Shown here: positions 6,126-6,342 of the stretch, piece by piece
Layout: each line of letters begins with the position of its first letter
Numbering within the stretch: the stretch's first letter is position 1
Assembly: GCA_945885485.1 (NCBI GenBank)
Contig: CAMCYT010000149.1
Span: 1 to 6,342, forward strand
Reading direction: 5' to 3'
DNA length: 6,342 bases
DNA from: Prosthecobacter debontii
Lineage (GTDB): Bacteria; Verrucomicrobiota; Verrucomicrobiia; Verrucomicrobiales; Akkermansiaceae
Translations under genes and position numbers: made by a program
The notes under the pieces: model-generated
Told to the model about the DNA's origin: nothing
The model's input: the letters and a program-made list of their open reading frames with translations, nothing else
Database searches by the model: none

Positions 6126-6163
6126 TTGGAGTTTAAAGTTTAAAATTTAAAATTTAAAGTTTC
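6126..6163. repeat. Heptamer array copy 2: TTGGAR-(TTTARAR)4-TTTC
   Basis: An opening TTGGAG (6126-6131) is followed by four exact 7-base units (TTTAAAG, TTTAAAA, TTTAAAA, TTTAAAG) and a closing TTTC (6160-6163) that touches the ATG of the response regulator. The architecture is the same as at 4461-4491 with one more unit. TAAAAT at 6148-6153 lies 16 bases after TTGGAG, so it could act as a promoter giving a nearly leaderless message. It occupies the position where a Shine-Dalgarno would be expected. Confidence 0.85.
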
Positions 6164-6342
6164 ATGCACCCTACCCTCCTCATCGTTGACGACGAACGCG
6201 CCACCCGCGAGGGGCTGCGCTCGGCGTTGGAGGATGATTTCGATGTCTATCTAGCCTCAAACAATTCCGAGGCCTTGTTCATCTTGAAAAATGAATCCAT
6301 CGAACTCCTCCTCACCGATCTCAGGCTGGGCGGCGATTCGGG
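6164..6342 (+). CDS. Response regulator receiver domain, cut by window edge
   Basis: Only the first 59 codons are present. They form the N-terminal half of a CheY-like receiver: TLLIVDDE with the acidic pair D9 and D10, then the first helix, and LLLTDLRLGG with D52 in the position of the phosphate-accepting aspartate. The style resembles NtrC/AtoC-type receivers, so a sigma-54 activator output is likely but lies outside the window. It follows the kinase on the same strand after 259 bases and is most likely its partner. It appears to have its own promoter, so the pair need not be one transcript. No Shine-Dalgarno precedes the ATG, which is fixed by the start of the receiver fold. Confidence 0.88.
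   Translation, partial: MHPTLLIVDDERATREGLRSALEDDFDVYLASNNSEALFILKNESIELLLTDLRLGGDS

Noticed and set aside
5927..6143. Two overlapping 69-codon plus-strand frames between kinase and regulator
   Set aside because: Both are read through the inverted repeat, run over the promoter-like sequence and into the heptamer array, and look like translated repeat DNA.

Overview
This window looks like chromosomal DNA from a Gram-negative bacterium of the Verrucomicrobiota or a nearby PVC-group lineage. The evidence is indirect: the gene content (LPS-type arabinose-5-phosphate isomerase, Gfo/Idh/MocA dehydrogenase, cytoplasmic GH13 enzyme, PAS kinase with an NtrC-like regulator), the near absence of Shine-Dalgarno sequences, and intergenic DNA filled with short degenerate oligomer repeats of a kind I associate with such genomes. 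The lineage is an inference and could not be tested here.

Layout. Positions 1-196 hold no recognisable gene, only three ~19-bp direct repeats (82-144) and a hairpin (173-192). Three genes follow on the minus strand, in transcription order: a Gfo/Idh/MocA oxidoreductase (4221-3061), a GH13 alpha-amylase-like enzyme (2995-1196) and a KdsD/KpsF-type arabinose-5-phosphate isomerase (1168-197). The last two are 27 bases apart and are probably cotranscribed. A hairpin (3033-3048) and a decamer repeat separate the oxidoreductase from the amylase. A divergent, gene-free gap (4222-4734) follows, packed with nested repeats. On the plus strand come a soluble PAS histidine kinase (4735-5904), a 259-base gap with a long inverted repeat, a good sigma-70-type promoter and a heptamer array, and then the start of its likely partner response regulator (6164 to the window edge).

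Function. The minus-strand cluster is sugar-related: oxidoreduction of a sugar or polyol, intracellular alpha-glucan cleavage or transfer, and interconversion of ribulose-5-phosphate and arabinose-5-phosphate for Kdo. The plus-strand pair is a cytoplasmic two-component system whose output is not visible.

The coding genes are ordinary. The intergenic DNA is the unusual part. At least six distinct repeat structures lie in about 0.9 kb of non-coding sequence. Two copies of one bounded heptamer array share the same first and last motifs, and one ends directly on a start codon. One copy of another repeat supplies the apparent 5' end of the oxidoreductase reading frame, so that gene is annotated here from an internal ATG.
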